A stretch of 64,000 bases of DNA from positions 941,001 through 1,005,000 of the forward strand of contig CP031740.1 of NCBI GenBank assembly GCA_022701275.1. The letters are read 5' to 3'. The position numbers were made by a program, and so were the translations under genes. This stretch comes from Microcoleus vaginatus PCC 9802. GTDB taxonomy: Bacteria > Cyanobacteriota > Cyanobacteriia > Cyanobacteriales > Microcoleaceae. The notes under the pieces were generated by a model, which saw nothing but the letters and a program-made list of their open reading frames with translations, made no database searches and had not been told where the DNA came from. Of the stretch, positions 7,901 to 16,827 are shown piece by piece. The stretch's first letter is position 1; every line of letters starts with the position of its first letter.

Positions 7901-10491
7901 GGCTCGGAAAAATAGTCGATTTTAGCCCGAGTTTTGCGCGGATGCTGGGCTACAGCCTGGAAGAAACCCTGAATCTTAATGTCTTCGATTGGGATGCTCA
8001 ATGGACGAAGGAAGAACTACAAGTTATGTTAACAAAAGAGAAAATTCTTCCTCTGTTTGAGACGCGACATCGGCGTAAGGATGGTTCGGAGTATGACGTG
8101 GAAATTAGCTGGAGCCGGGTGGAATTAGAAGGTGAGATGATGCACTTCTGTATTTGCCGGGATATTAGCGATCGCAAACGCAACGAAGCGGAACGCCAAC
8201 AAGCAGAACAGGCACTCCGAGAGAGTGAAACTCGCTTCCAAGCCTTCATGAATCACAGCCCTGCCCCTGCCTGGATTACCGATGAATATGGTGTAATGCT
8301 CTATGCCAGCGAGACTTATCTCAATACCTTGGAGTTACCCACTGACGATGTGATTGGAAAATCCCTTCTTGAACTTTACCCCGCCGCCACCGCCCAACAA
8401 TTTCTAGACAATATCCAAACGGTTGCTCAAACCAACGAGCTCATTGAAACGATTGAGGTTGCGTCCCGTCGAGATGGAACCTTGGGTGAGTTTCTGGTTT
8501 ACAAATTTGTCATCCCCGACTTACCTGGGCAAATCCTAGTAGGTGGTGTGGCGATCGATGTGACGCGACAACATCAAGCTGAAACCGCTTTACAACGGAG
8601 TGAGGAACGCTTAATGCTGGCACTAGAAGCCTCTGGAGATGGACTATGGGATTGGAACATTGAAACTGGAGAAGTTTACATTAATTCCTACTACCAGGAG
8701 ATGCTGGGCTACAAGCCCGGTGAATTGGTGATGGATGTGAACGTCTGGGAGCAGATGATTCACCCTGATGATAATAAATTCTGGGTTTTTGAGGATCTCA
8801 ATAGTAATTTGCAAGATAGCTCTCTCAAATATGCCTTTGACTATCGTGTGCGTTGCAAGTTAGGTGAGTGGAAGTGGATCGCTAACTACGCGAAAGTCGT
8901 TGCCTACGATGAAGATGGTAAGCCTTTACGGATGATTGGAACGCACCAAGACATTAGCGATCGCAAACGTAAAGAACTGGCACTGCTGCACGCAATGGAA
9001 GCAGCAGAAGCAGCGAACTTGGCAAAAAGTACCTTCCTAGCCAATATGAGCCATGAATTACGCACTCCTCTCAACGTAATTCTAGGATTTGCCCAAGTGA
9101 TGGCCCATGACCCCTCCCTAACTCCCAACCAAAAACAAGACCTGCAAACAATTCGACGGAGTGGGGATCACCTCTTGAGTTTGATTAACGATGTGCTGGA
9201 TCTCTCGAAAATTGAATCGGGACACTGCACAGTTGAACAAAGCGGATTGGACTTAGTTGCGCTGCTGCATTCCCTCCGAAATATGTTGGCGGAACGAGCA
9301 AGTTCTAAAGGACTTGACCTTTGTTTCGAGAGTGCGCCAGAAGTTCCCCAATTTATGCTTGTCGATGCTCAAAAACTGCGCCAGGTTTTGCTGAATCTGC
9401 TGAGTAATGCCATCAAATTTACCGATCGCGGAAGCATTAGTTTGCAAGTCAGCATTAAGGCGGACGGTACAGGGGCATTAACCACAACTCGGCCGATTCT
9501 CCAGTTTGTAGTCGCTGACACAGGTGTAGGGATTGCATCGCTCGAACTCAATACTATCTTCGATGCGTTTGTGCAAGCCCAAGCTGGGAAGGGATCGACC
9601 GGCGGTACTGGGCTAGGTTTAGCCATTAGCCGCAAATTGTTGGAACTAATGGGCGGAAAAATTTTTGTCAGCAGCACTGTGGGACAGGGGAGTACCTTCA
9701 CCTTTACCCTTCCCGTCAGCCCCATCAGTGGAGTTAATGTTACACCAGAAGAGAATAATAATAATCGCCTCGTGATTGGGCTGGCTCCCTGTCAACTGGA
9801 TCATCGCATTTTGGTGGTTGATGATCAAGCAGAAAATCGCTTGCTAATGGTCAGATTACTGACACAATTAGGATTAGAGGTAAAAGAAGCTACCAACGGA
9901 CAGCAAGCGGTGCAGATTTGGCAACAATGGCAACCCGACCTAACCTGGATGGACATTCGGATGCCCGTGTTAGATGGATACGAGGCTACGAAGCAAATTC
10001 GGGCAATGGAAGACGGACACAACAGTATCATTATTGCACTTACGGCCCAGGCTTCCCAGAGCGATCGCGCCCTCGCCTTAGCTGCTGGCTGCAACGACTA
10101 CATCAGCAAGCCCTTCCGGGAACAGATCCTATTTCTTAAGATGGCGGAATACCTAAGTTTAGAGTATGTATATGAGGAAGAGGAAACAGAAAAGGGGGGA
10201 CGGGGAACAGATTGTTTTCCTTCTTACCTCTGTTCTGTTTCCCCTGGGGTTTCAGATTCCCTCGATCCAACGCTTCTGGCGACATTACCAAAAGTATGGG
10301 TGGTTCAGTTGGAAGATGCTGCTTTATGTGGGGATGATGTTGCGATCATTGAACTGGTAGCTCAACTTTCCTCAGAACTCGCTCAATTCGGTACTCATCT
10401 GACGGAACTCGCCCACCAGTATCAATTTGAGAAAATCATTAATCTAATTCAAGGTAATTTCCCAAGTGGAATTCCTCCATTGGATTTATAA
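4996..10491 (+). CDS. CHASE - 8 x PAS - histidine kinase - receiver hybrid protein
   Basis: The protein has 1831 residues. Order: TM1 (about 17-36), an extracytoplasmic CHASE-like sensor (about 60-230), TM2 (about 256-280), eight PAS/PAC units of about 125 residues each (about 309-1327), HisKA with the H-box MSHELRTPLN (about 1350), HATPase with the G-boxes DTGVGI and GGTGLGLAIS (about 1455-1575), and a receiver (about 1598-1715) with the phospho-acceptor Asp in WMDIRMP. Each PAC ends in a D-I-(S/T)-(D/E)-R-K-like signature that marks the boundaries. A hybrid of this kind autophosphorylates on His and passes phosphate to its own Asp. PAS ligands cannot be read from sequence. It heads the signalling block with the phytochrome and GGDEF genes. 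Confidence 0.93.
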   Translation: MVIPRRNVIISLGQTPLKRLLPLLLGVVASLAVLFTWQQLTINGQIHIEQLIQQEANAIQSQLSEGLSIRVLTLRQMANRWEANGGTPTALWEADAEAYVKDFYGYQAIALVDPSFKVRSVVPLAGNEAAHNLDFNRELRRQITLQVARDSRQPILSRNISLVQGGQGFLAIFPLFVGERFDGFIVGIFPCQTLFDSILKVSHGYKVAIYAGTDLIYGQEILSHYLQPKTVVVEAYSVDWRIDVYPTLELLKGKFYLLRLVLIGGLILVGLLMLVVYLAQVSYSEVDKLKKGNRQLQWEIQQRQQAEIALARLAAIVESSEDAIISKDLEGVVTSWNVGAETIFGYTAVEIVGQSGKKLIPADYRDEENEILSKIQRGERIEHYDTKRLKKDGTLIDVSMSVCPIKDETGNIIGASKIARNIADRKQAEAALRQSEERWELAVRGNNDGIWDWNVQTNEVFFSSRSKEILGYEEKEIQNTVDEWRNRVHPDDLGWVMQAVQDHFAKKTPFYLTEHRIRCKDCSYKWILDRGQALWDDAGKVIRMAGSHTDITERKQAEFDLQLSEARYRQLIDNLNAGFVIHGTDTSIQLCNETAGELLGLSMDQMLGKTAISPTWHFVREDGSVMPLEEYPVNQVLSTGSSLKNYVLGIKKEIDSCVWVLVNAYPEFAQNGKITQVVVTFIDVSKRKKVEQDIQNTRNFLQALLDNLPVAVFVKDAQPKRFGVFQFWNKTSERLFGIAAEQAIGKSCYDFFPIEQAIFFDLKDREAFEKGKTEDILEEVIDTHSLGQRWLHTMKILIYDEQHQPQYLLCFSEDITDRKHAEAERKEMSEVMQNAVSGISKLDVQGRYLYVNKAYADMTGYYPEEMIGMSWENTVHPDELKKQITLYWQMVKEGRVEVEMKGIRKDGSVFYKQMVMIATYDEQQQFFGHYCFMKDISDRKKAEVALEQELRRSKAFFNTSLDGVVVMDRLGKIVDFSPSFARMLGYSLEETLNLNVFDWDAQWTKEELQVMLTKEKILPLFETRHRRKDGSEYDVEISWSRVELEGEMMHFCICRDISDRKRNEAERQQAEQALRESETRFQAFMNHSPAPAWITDEYGVMLYASETYLNTLELPTDDVIGKSLLELYPAATAQQFLDNIQTVAQTNELIETIEVASRRDGTLGEFLVYKFVIPDLPGQILVGGVAIDVTRQHQAETALQRSEERLMLALEASGDGLWDWNIETGEVYINSYYQEMLGYKPGELVMDVNVWEQMIHPDDNKFWVFEDLNSNLQDSSLKYAFDYRVRCKLGEWKWIANYAKVVAYDEDGKPLRMIGTHQDISDRKRKELALLHAMEAAEAANLAKSTFLANMSHELRTPLNVILGFAQVMAHDPSLTPNQKQDLQTIRRSGDHLLSLINDVLDLSKIESGHCTVEQSGLDLVALLHSLRNMLAERASSKGLDLCFESAPEVPQFMLVDAQKLRQVLLNLLSNAIKFTDRGSISLQVSIKADGTGALTTTRPILQFVVADTGVGIASLELNTIFDAFVQAQAGKGSTGGTGLGLAISRKLLELMGGKIFVSSTVGQGSTFTFTLPVSPISGVNVTPEENNNNRLVIGLAPCQLDHRILVVDDQAENRLLMVRLLTQLGLEVKEATNGQQAVQIWQQWQPDLTWMDIRMPVLDGYEATKQIRAMEDGHNSIIIALTAQASQSDRALALAAGCNDYISKPFREQILFLKMAEYLSLEYVYEEEETEKGGRGTDCFPSYLCSVSPGVSDSLDPTLLATLPKVWVVQLEDAALCGDDVAIIELVAQLSSELAQFGTHLTELAHQYQFEKIINLIQGNFPSGIPPLDL

Positions 10492-10617
10492 GCTGTTGTG
10501 CAGTTAAACGTTTGATTAGGACTAGGGAATTAGGAACAGCCAACAAGAATACAATCTAGTTATTTATAATTTTTGAACTAAACCTCCTTAATCTTTATTA
10601 AAAATTCCTGCTCTAAT

Positions 10618-13600
10618 ATGCCTTATAAAATTACCAAGCTCTCCCAAATCACTCCTTTAACTTTAACAAGTTTAGAGGAATGCAGTGAAGAATCCGTGTA
10701 TGCTCCCGGTCATATTCAGCCCCACGGAATCGTTTTATTGATGCAAGGAAACAGCCTCAATATTTTACAAGCTAGCGAAAATGTAGAACAGTTTTTTGGC
10801 ATTTCTGCCGAAGAATTGCTAGGTCAGCCATTGCCAGGCTTATTGGGACACGATCAAGTACAAAAAATTGTCAGGTATCTAAATCAAGAACAACTCAACA
10901 TTCATAATAGTTTTGACCTAAAAATCCCTCTAAAAGACGGCAAACATCAAACATTTAGAAGCACACTGCATCAGCTACCAGATCAGTTGATTCTGGAGCT
11001 CGAACCCCAATTGACTACTGAAAATAATCATTCAATCGATTTTTATCAGCGTCTGCAAACAGTTATCCTCAACTTTCGCAGTGCGATCGATCTTTCGGAT
11101 TTAGCTCAAACCATTGCTAGAGAAGTGAAAGCCCTGACCGGGTTCGATCGCGTGATGATCTATCGTTTTGAAGCCGATGAGCATGGGGTGGTGATTGCTG
11201 AAGAGAAAGAAAGCTATCTAGAAAGCTACCTGGGATTGCATTACCCGGCTATTGATATTCCCGTACCCGCCCGCAAATTGTTTTACCGCAATTGGATACG
11301 CCAAATTCCCAATATCAATTACACTCCGGCTCGCCTAATTCCTACCAAGCATCCCGTAACCGGTACACCCCAGGATCTAAGTGCTTGTGTGTTAAGGGGA
11401 GTATCTCCCTACCACACTGAATATTTGCAGAATATGGGAGTTGCTGGGACACTGACGATTTCGTTAATTGACGATCGGCGCCTCTGGGGATTAATTGCCT
11501 GTCACCATTACAGCCCGCGATTGGTAGATTACGAAACTCGCAAAACCTGTGAATTTTTAGGACAATTTGCCTCGATCGAACTGGTACATCAGCAAGAGCT
11601 AGAATTGAACGTTTACCGAGCGCAGGCGAAAACTATTCAGGATCAACTTCAGCAGGCATTCCGGGGAGATTCTAATTTTATCGAACAGGTATTGACCGAA
11701 AATGCTTCTCAACTGCTAGATTTAGTTCATGCTCAGGGAGCTGCAATTCTGCTCGATGGTGGTCTGACATTGGTGGGTAAAACACCATCTGAAGCTGAGG
11801 TTGGCGCTCTCATGGAGTGGTTGCTGCAACAAAACAAAGAACGAGTGTTTGCAACAGCTTCTTTGTCTCAGTTGTATCCCCAAGCGAAGCAATTCAAAGA
11901 GCGAGCTAGCGGTGTTTTAGCAATCTCAATCTTCCTATCCTACGCCAAACAAAAGTCATACCATATCCTTTGGTTCCGACCCGAACAAATTCAAACCATA
12001 AACTGGGCAGGTAATCCACAGGATGCTGTGTCGATCGACGAAATTGGAAAAATGCACCTGTGTCCCCGCAAATCCTTTGAACTGTGGCAAGAGACAGTGC
12101 GCCAGATGTCTTATCCCTGGCAGATTGCAGAGTTAGAAGCTGCCGCCGAAATGAGACATATCCTCATGCTGGCGGTGTTAGAATTTTCGCAAGCTGCCCT
12201 AGAACACGCTGCAGAAAGGGCAGCAATAGCCAACCGTGCCAAAAGCCAGTTCCTGGCCAACATGAGCCACGAGCTCAGAACGCCACTTAACGCCATTCTG
12301 GGATTTACCCAGCTTATGAACCGTAGCCCCTATATCCCAGAAGAATTTCAAGAGCATTTAGGGATCATTACCCGTAGTGGAGAACACCTGCTGACATTGA
12401 TCGACGATGTTTTGCAAATGTCTAGGATTGAAGCAGGGCAATTGGTACTGAGTCGAAGCTGTTTTAATCTGCATAGACTGCTGGGTTCTATTAATGAGAT
12501 GTTCAGCATCAAAGCGCCTGAGAAAGGGTTACATCTGAGCAGCGAGTGGGATGCTACTGTCCCCCGTTATGTCTGTGGCGATCAAGCAAAACTTCGCCAA
12601 ATTTTGATTAATCTGCTGGGGAACGCGATCAAATTTACAACAGCAGGAAAGATAGTGCTGCGCGGACGAGCTTTTTCATCCGATGATATGTCATCCGGCA
12701 CAAATCGCGATCGCGCCACTAATCCACCCGATATTAAACCAACTATTACCCTGTGTCTCGAAGTTGAGGATACCGGATCTGGCATTTCTTCCTCAGATTT
12801 AGGATCAATTTTTGACGCTTTCAGGCAAACCAATCGCGGTCGTCACGATCGAGGAACAGGTTTAGGATTGTCTATCAGTCGTGAGTTTGCGCGTCTCATG
12901 GGAGGCGATATCACCGTGCGAAGCACCCTGGATCAAGGCTCGACTTTTACCTGCCAAGTCGTTTTGGAACTACCAGAGTCCGTTGATTTAGAGGAACCTG
13001 AAATTAGCGATCGGATTATCGGGATCGAACCTGGGCAACCTATCTACCGAATTCTAGTAGTAGAAGACGTTCCAGAAAATCGGCAACTGCTGGTGACGCT
13101 GCTGGAGTCAGTTGGGTTTGATGTGTGTGCGGTGGAAAATGGGGTAGAGGCGATCGCTCGTTGGCAAACATGGCACCCTGACCTGATTTTGATGGACATT
13201 CAAATGCCTGTCATGGATGGTTATGAAGCGACGAGACAGATTCGAGCGCAACAGTCATTAGTCATGAGTCATGGCTCATCAGCAGATAACTCAGGGCAAA
13301 TGTCACAGGACAAAAGACAAATTACACGCATCATTGCCCTAACTGCCTATGCTTTTGAAGACGATCGTATCGCCAGCCTGCAAGTCGGTTGCGATGACTA
13401 CATTGCCAAGCCGTTTACTGAAGACACACTTTTCGACAAAATAGCTCATCACTTGGGCGTCCGCTACTGCTACGCCGAAAAAGTTCCGCCAGACTCATCA
13501 GCTTCGCCACCAAAGATATTTACTCCAGACTTGAAAACCATGCCAACCAAGTGGATTGCAGAAGTTCATGAAGCAGCACTAGATCTTAGTGATAATAAGC

Positions 13601-13713
13601 TTTATGAACTTATCGCTCAAATTCCCCAGGAGAAACAAGATTTCATCGCGGCGATGACATCTCTGGTCGATAACTTTCAGCTTGAAGCGATCGCAACTCT
13701 CACCCAGATTTAG
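10618..13713 (+). CDS. bacteriophytochrome hybrid histidine kinase (PAS-GAF-PHY-HisKA-HATPase-REC)
   Basis: The protein has 1031 residues. It carries the biliverdin-type attachment cysteine before the PAS domain: Cys22, then the family landmark PGHIQPHG. The GAF domain has PAIDIP (the PxSDIP motif), and the plant/Cph1-type GAF cysteine is absent (Tyr-His in RGVSPYHTEYL). The PHY tongue has PRKSF. HisKA (H-box MSHELRTPLN, about 548), HATPase (EDTGSGISSS, RGTGLGLSIS) and a receiver with Asp in LILMDIQMP follow. It should bind biliverdin and sense red/far-red light. The receiver carries about 20 extra residues near 882-904. The nearby bvdR and the following REC-GGDEF gene are relevant neighbours. 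Confidence 0.93.
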   Translation: MPYKITKLSQITPLTLTSLEECSEESVYAPGHIQPHGIVLLMQGNSLNILQASENVEQFFGISAEELLGQPLPGLLGHDQVQKIVRYLNQEQLNIHNSFDLKIPLKDGKHQTFRSTLHQLPDQLILELEPQLTTENNHSIDFYQRLQTVILNFRSAIDLSDLAQTIAREVKALTGFDRVMIYRFEADEHGVVIAEEKESYLESYLGLHYPAIDIPVPARKLFYRNWIRQIPNINYTPARLIPTKHPVTGTPQDLSACVLRGVSPYHTEYLQNMGVAGTLTISLIDDRRLWGLIACHHYSPRLVDYETRKTCEFLGQFASIELVHQQELELNVYRAQAKTIQDQLQQAFRGDSNFIEQVLTENASQLLDLVHAQGAAILLDGGLTLVGKTPSEAEVGALMEWLLQQNKERVFATASLSQLYPQAKQFKERASGVLAISIFLSYAKQKSYHILWFRPEQIQTINWAGNPQDAVSIDEIGKMHLCPRKSFELWQETVRQMSYPWQIAELEAAAEMRHILMLAVLEFSQAALEHAAERAAIANRAKSQFLANMSHELRTPLNAILGFTQLMNRSPYIPEEFQEHLGIITRSGEHLLTLIDDVLQMSRIEAGQLVLSRSCFNLHRLLGSINEMFSIKAPEKGLHLSSEWDATVPRYVCGDQAKLRQILINLLGNAIKFTTAGKIVLRGRAFSSDDMSSGTNRDRATNPPDIKPTITLCLEVEDTGSGISSSDLGSIFDAFRQTNRGRHDRGTGLGLSISREFARLMGGDITVRSTLDQGSTFTCQVVLELPESVDLEEPEISDRIIGIEPGQPIYRILVVEDVPENRQLLVTLLESVGFDVCAVENGVEAIARWQTWHPDLILMDIQMPVMDGYEATRQIRAQQSLVMSHGSSADNSGQMSQDKRQITRIIALTAYAFEDDRIASLQVGCDDYIAKPFTEDTLFDKIAHHLGVRYCYAEKVPPDSSASPPKIFTPDLKTMPTKWIAEVHEAALDLSDNKLYELIAQIPQEKQDFIAAMTSLVDNFQLEAIATLTQI

Positions 13714-13723
13714 GAATAAGACC

Positions 13724-14698
13724 ATGACAGCTTTATTCAAACTTGCGGCCCAAACGAATATTCTCATCGTGGATGATACCCCAGACAATCTGCGCTTGTT
13801 AGCCAAAATTCTAGAGTCACAGGGCTATATTGTCCGTAAAGCCCTCAACGGCAGAATGGCACTCCAAGGTGTTCATCGCAACCCACCGAATCTGATTTTA
13901 CTTGACATCAATATGCCGGAGATGAATGGGTATGAAGTCTGCCAAAAGTTAAAAGCATCGGAAGCCAGTGCTCAGATACCAGTTATTTTTATCAGTGCGC
14001 TTGAACGACTCGAAAACAAGGTACGAGCCTTTGAACTGGGTGGTGTAGACTATATTACCAAACCCTTTCAAGAGCAGGAAGTGCTGATGCGAGTAAAAAA
14101 TCAATTACTCATCCAACAGCAACGCCAACAACTGCTCGAACAAAATCAACGTTTAGAACACGAAATCCAAGAACGTCTGAGAGCAGAAGCAGAAGTAAGG
14201 CAGCTATCCGTGACCGATGAATTAACTGGATTATATAACCGACGAGGCTTCTTTTTACTAGCCAATCAACAATTAAAAACTGCTCGACGCACGCAAACCT
14301 CGTATTTTATTTTGTTCGCTGACTTAGATGGTTTGAAAAAGATTAACGACACTTTAGGACACGAAATGGGAGACAGAGTAATCGTTGAGGCAGCTCAAAT
14401 ATTGAAGCAAACCTTTCGTGAGGCGGATATTGTGGCTCGACTAGGAGGAGATGAATTTGCTTTATTTATTCCTAACTTTTCGGGTGATTCATCTACTAAT
14501 TTTCATGGGCGGTTGCAAGAAAATATAGATCGCTTTAATCAACAGTCCGAGCGAGCTTATATATCAATAAGTCTTGGTGTGGAGTTGGGGGATTTAAACA
14601 ATGAAGTTTTATTAGAACAATTGCTGGCAAAGGCTGACAAACTAATGTACGAGCATAAACGCACCAAATGCTGTTTAAATCCTCAACCGTTCTTTTGA
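13724..14698 (+). CDS. REC-GGDEF diguanylate cyclase response regulator
   Basis: The protein has 324 residues and starts at the ATG 10 bases after the phytochrome stop, so the two are almost certainly co-transcribed and possibly coupled. The receiver (about 10-128) has DD acidic residues, Asp in LILLDINMP and Lys in YITKPF. A coiled linker (about 135-165) leads to a GGDEF domain (about 168-320) with an intact GGDEF active site. An RxxD (READ) lies five residues before it, which is the product-inhibition I-site. It should make c-di-GMP when phosphorylated, and the obvious phosphodonors are the two hybrid kinases upstream. Confidence 0.92.
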   Translation: MTALFKLAAQTNILIVDDTPDNLRLLAKILESQGYIVRKALNGRMALQGVHRNPPNLILLDINMPEMNGYEVCQKLKASEASAQIPVIFISALERLENKVRAFELGGVDYITKPFQEQEVLMRVKNQLLIQQQRQQLLEQNQRLEHEIQERLRAEAEVRQLSVTDELTGLYNRRGFFLLANQQLKTARRTQTSYFILFADLDGLKKINDTLGHEMGDRVIVEAAQILKQTFREADIVARLGGDEFALFIPNFSGDSSTNFHGRLQENIDRFNQQSERAYISISLGVELGDLNNEVLLEQLLAKADKLMYEHKRTKCCLNPQPFF

Positions 14699-15047
14699 GA
14701 ACAAGGATATTGGAGCGCCATAAGCATTATTTATTAAACCTGAGTTAAACCGAGAAAGAGTAAACTGAAAACAAGATAGGGAAACAGCTTGCAGACTTTA
14801 GCCCCTCAGCCGGAAAACACCATGCAGTACACATCATCACACCTAAACCTGACAGGGTAGCAACCGGGTTAAAAGCTCTCTCTGTATTAGGTTAAGGGTG
14901 TGTGCGATCAAAAAATGTCGTAGCTATTGAACATTTGCTAGTTGAAATTGAGATGAGTTTTAGATTCAGCGGACTTATGTAAAGTATTGTAGGATTAAAT
15001 TGGCGATCGCTCTAGCTGTTCGCAATTAAAATTAAGAGAGAGGATTT
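14699..15047. other. intergenic, about 350 bases
   Basis: No gene is seen. It contains a HIP1 site at 15003-15010 and a good ribosome-binding site (GAGAGAGGA, 15034-15042) for the next gene. I see no riboswitch consensus, though the c-di-GMP gene just upstream makes it worth folding. Confidence 0.4.
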
Positions 15048-15686
15048 ATGCAAATTGTGCTGGCTACCTTAGACGATGGTTTAGTTAGAGCGTGGGAAAG
15101 CACTTGCGGCAATATGGAAAATGTCAAGATACACCGCGGTTCAATCTTTGATGTGAAATGCGATGCTATTGTCAGTCCGGGAAATAGTTTTGGTTTCATG
15201 GACGACGGCTTAGGTTTAGAAATTTCGGTTTTTTTTGGGGGGCAGGTTCTTGAACGGCTGCAAAAACTAATTCAGGATCGACATCACGGTGAATTATTAG
15301 TAGGAATGGCAGAAGTTTTAGACACCGATCATGCTGAAATTCCCTATTTAATCGCTGCACCAATTATGCGCGTTCCCACAGTTTTAAGAGAAACAGTAAA
15401 TGTTTATCTAGCAACCCGCGCTATTTTGACTCTCGTAAAATTTGGCTCAGTCCCCGATGGAACGCCAGTAAAACATATCATTGAAACTATCGCTATTCCC
15501 GGCATGGGTACGGGAATGGGCAAAGTACCGCCACATATCTGCGCCAATCAAATGAAAGTTGCGCTCGAAGAGGTCCTCTTCTCTCAGTACGAATTCCCTC
15601 AATCTTTACTGCACGCTCAAAGATGTCACCACTTGTTATATACGGACGAAAACGAAGATTTGCAGTTGGAAAATAGAAACTATTAA
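15048..15686 (+). CDS. macro-domain (ADP-ribose-binding) protein
   Basis: The protein has 212 residues. Macro-domain features are a first strand leading to GSIFDVKCDAIVSPGNSFGFMDDGLG (Asn and the glycine loop that contacts ADP-ribose) and, further on, IAIPGMGTGMG (the second phosphate-binding loop). Macro domains bind or hydrolyse ADP-ribose on proteins, tRNA or small molecules. It stands alone behind a clear SD site. The substrate cannot be told. Some stand-alone macro proteins act against phage ADP-ribosylation, but there is no partner here to support that. Confidence 0.85.
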   Translation: MQIVLATLDDGLVRAWESTCGNMENVKIHRGSIFDVKCDAIVSPGNSFGFMDDGLGLEISVFFGGQVLERLQKLIQDRHHGELLVGMAEVLDTDHAEIPYLIAAPIMRVPTVLRETVNVYLATRAILTLVKFGSVPDGTPVKHIIETIAIPGMGTGMGKVPPHICANQMKVALEEVLFSQYEFPQSLLHAQRCHHLLYTDENEDLQLENRNY

Positions 15687-16058
15687 AGCGGCTCGTTTTA
15701 TTGTGTTGAGAAACCAAGTTTATTAGTGTGTGTTTTTTGAGGTAGAGGGAGTTATCACAAATTTCAGTGCGCTAAACCGTACCTAAAAGTTGGCGGTATC
15801 CTACACACGAGAGAAACTTTGGTAGATATAATGTAATAGAACTGAGGTCATTCCAACTAGGTAAGCGCGGATACAAAAGTTGATGAAGCTGGAAGAAGAA
15901 TTGCCTAGTTCTTATTAAATGCCAGAATTCCTTCGGGCGCTACACCTACAAAGTATGTATAAAAGACCACAATTCCTTCGGGCGCTACACCTACAAAGTC
16001 TGCATCCAGGGACTGTGAGATTTTTTGAAAATGTTTACTACCACAGGAGAAGATTGAT
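15687..16058. other. intergenic, about 370 bases, with a tandem 29-base repeat
   Basis: No gene is seen. It contains the two-copy repeat described separately and the SD (AGGAGAAG) of the next gene. Confidence 0.45.
15926..15999. repeat. 29-base direct repeat, two copies, period 45
   Basis: Identical 29-mers at 15926-15954 and 15971-15999 begin AATTCCTTCGGGCG and end CTACAAAGT, separated by 16 unique bases. They lie upstream of the 16059 gene. Role unknown. Confidence 0.9.
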
Positions 16059-16664
16059 ATGACAGATCCAAAAGTAACCGAAGAACCAATTTTAGAGGCA
16101 ACTCTAGAAACGACGGCGATCGTCAAAAAAGAGATGCCCGACGCGACTGATGAGGCGATCGCAGAAACTGCGGCGCTGTTTGAAGCAATTAAAAAACGCG
16201 CCACCGCCGAAGTGCAAGCAGCGGGCGAACTCACCCGCGAAGCTTATTTAAAAGCTGTGAATAAGGCCTCCGCGGCAATCGAAGAAAATAAGGATCTCGC
16301 CCACGAGAGAGTCACAGCAGCAGTCAGGCTGATTAAAAAAGAATCTGAGAAAAATTGGCTGGTGGTGGATGCGATTAAAACGCGGGCGCAAGCGCAGGTG
16401 CAAGAGGCCGGCGAAGTCAGTCGCGAGACTTATTTGAAAGCAGTGCGACAAGCGCGAGAAGCGGTGGAACAAAATAAATTGATCGAACGCCATCGCATCG
16501 AACAAGCGGTTGACCACATTCACACGGAAGCTGAAAAGAATTGGCACGTTATTGTGAAGCAAATTGAGTCGATCAACACTCGCTTGACGGATGCGGCTAA
16601 GTCTGCATGGAACGCGCTGACGGCGTTTTTTGACAAGTCTCACAGCGATCGCGGAGATTCCTAG
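16059..16664 (+). CDS. helical repeat protein of unknown function
   Basis: The protein has 201 residues and a clear SD (AGGAG) before its ATG. It contains an internal duplication of about 60 residues: AIKKRATAEVQAAGEL...YLKAV (about 48-100) recurs as AIKTRAQAQVQEAGEV...YLKAV (about 106-160), each ending in an E-K-N-W signature. It is very rich in Ala, Glu and Lys and entirely helical in character, like apolipoprotein or LEA-type amphipathic helices. There is no signal peptide or catalytic motif. It could coat membranes or act as a stress protein; that is inference. Confidence 0.75.
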   Translation: MTDPKVTEEPILEATLETTAIVKKEMPDATDEAIAETAALFEAIKKRATAEVQAAGELTREAYLKAVNKASAAIEENKDLAHERVTAAVRLIKKESEKNWLVVDAIKTRAQAQVQEAGEVSRETYLKAVRQAREAVEQNKLIERHRIEQAVDHIHTEAEKNWHVIVKQIESINTRLTDAAKSAWNALTAFFDKSHSDRGDS

Positions 16665-16827
16665 AAGGGCCAGCCGGGGGTTTGGAACTCCCAGCGGGTT
16701 GTTAGGGTAGTTAGCTTTGGAATTAATTCCAAAGCTAATGGCGATCGTCGGTGCATTTGCATTCAGCAGAAGTTTCAGGCATACTGCATAATTAAAAAGC
16801 TTTATTTTTAGTCCACAACCCCGAATT

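Noticed and set aside
6289-8001. Long minus-strand frames inside the giant kinase gene
   Set aside because: Antisense shadows of the PAS repeats; no start signals or family pattern.
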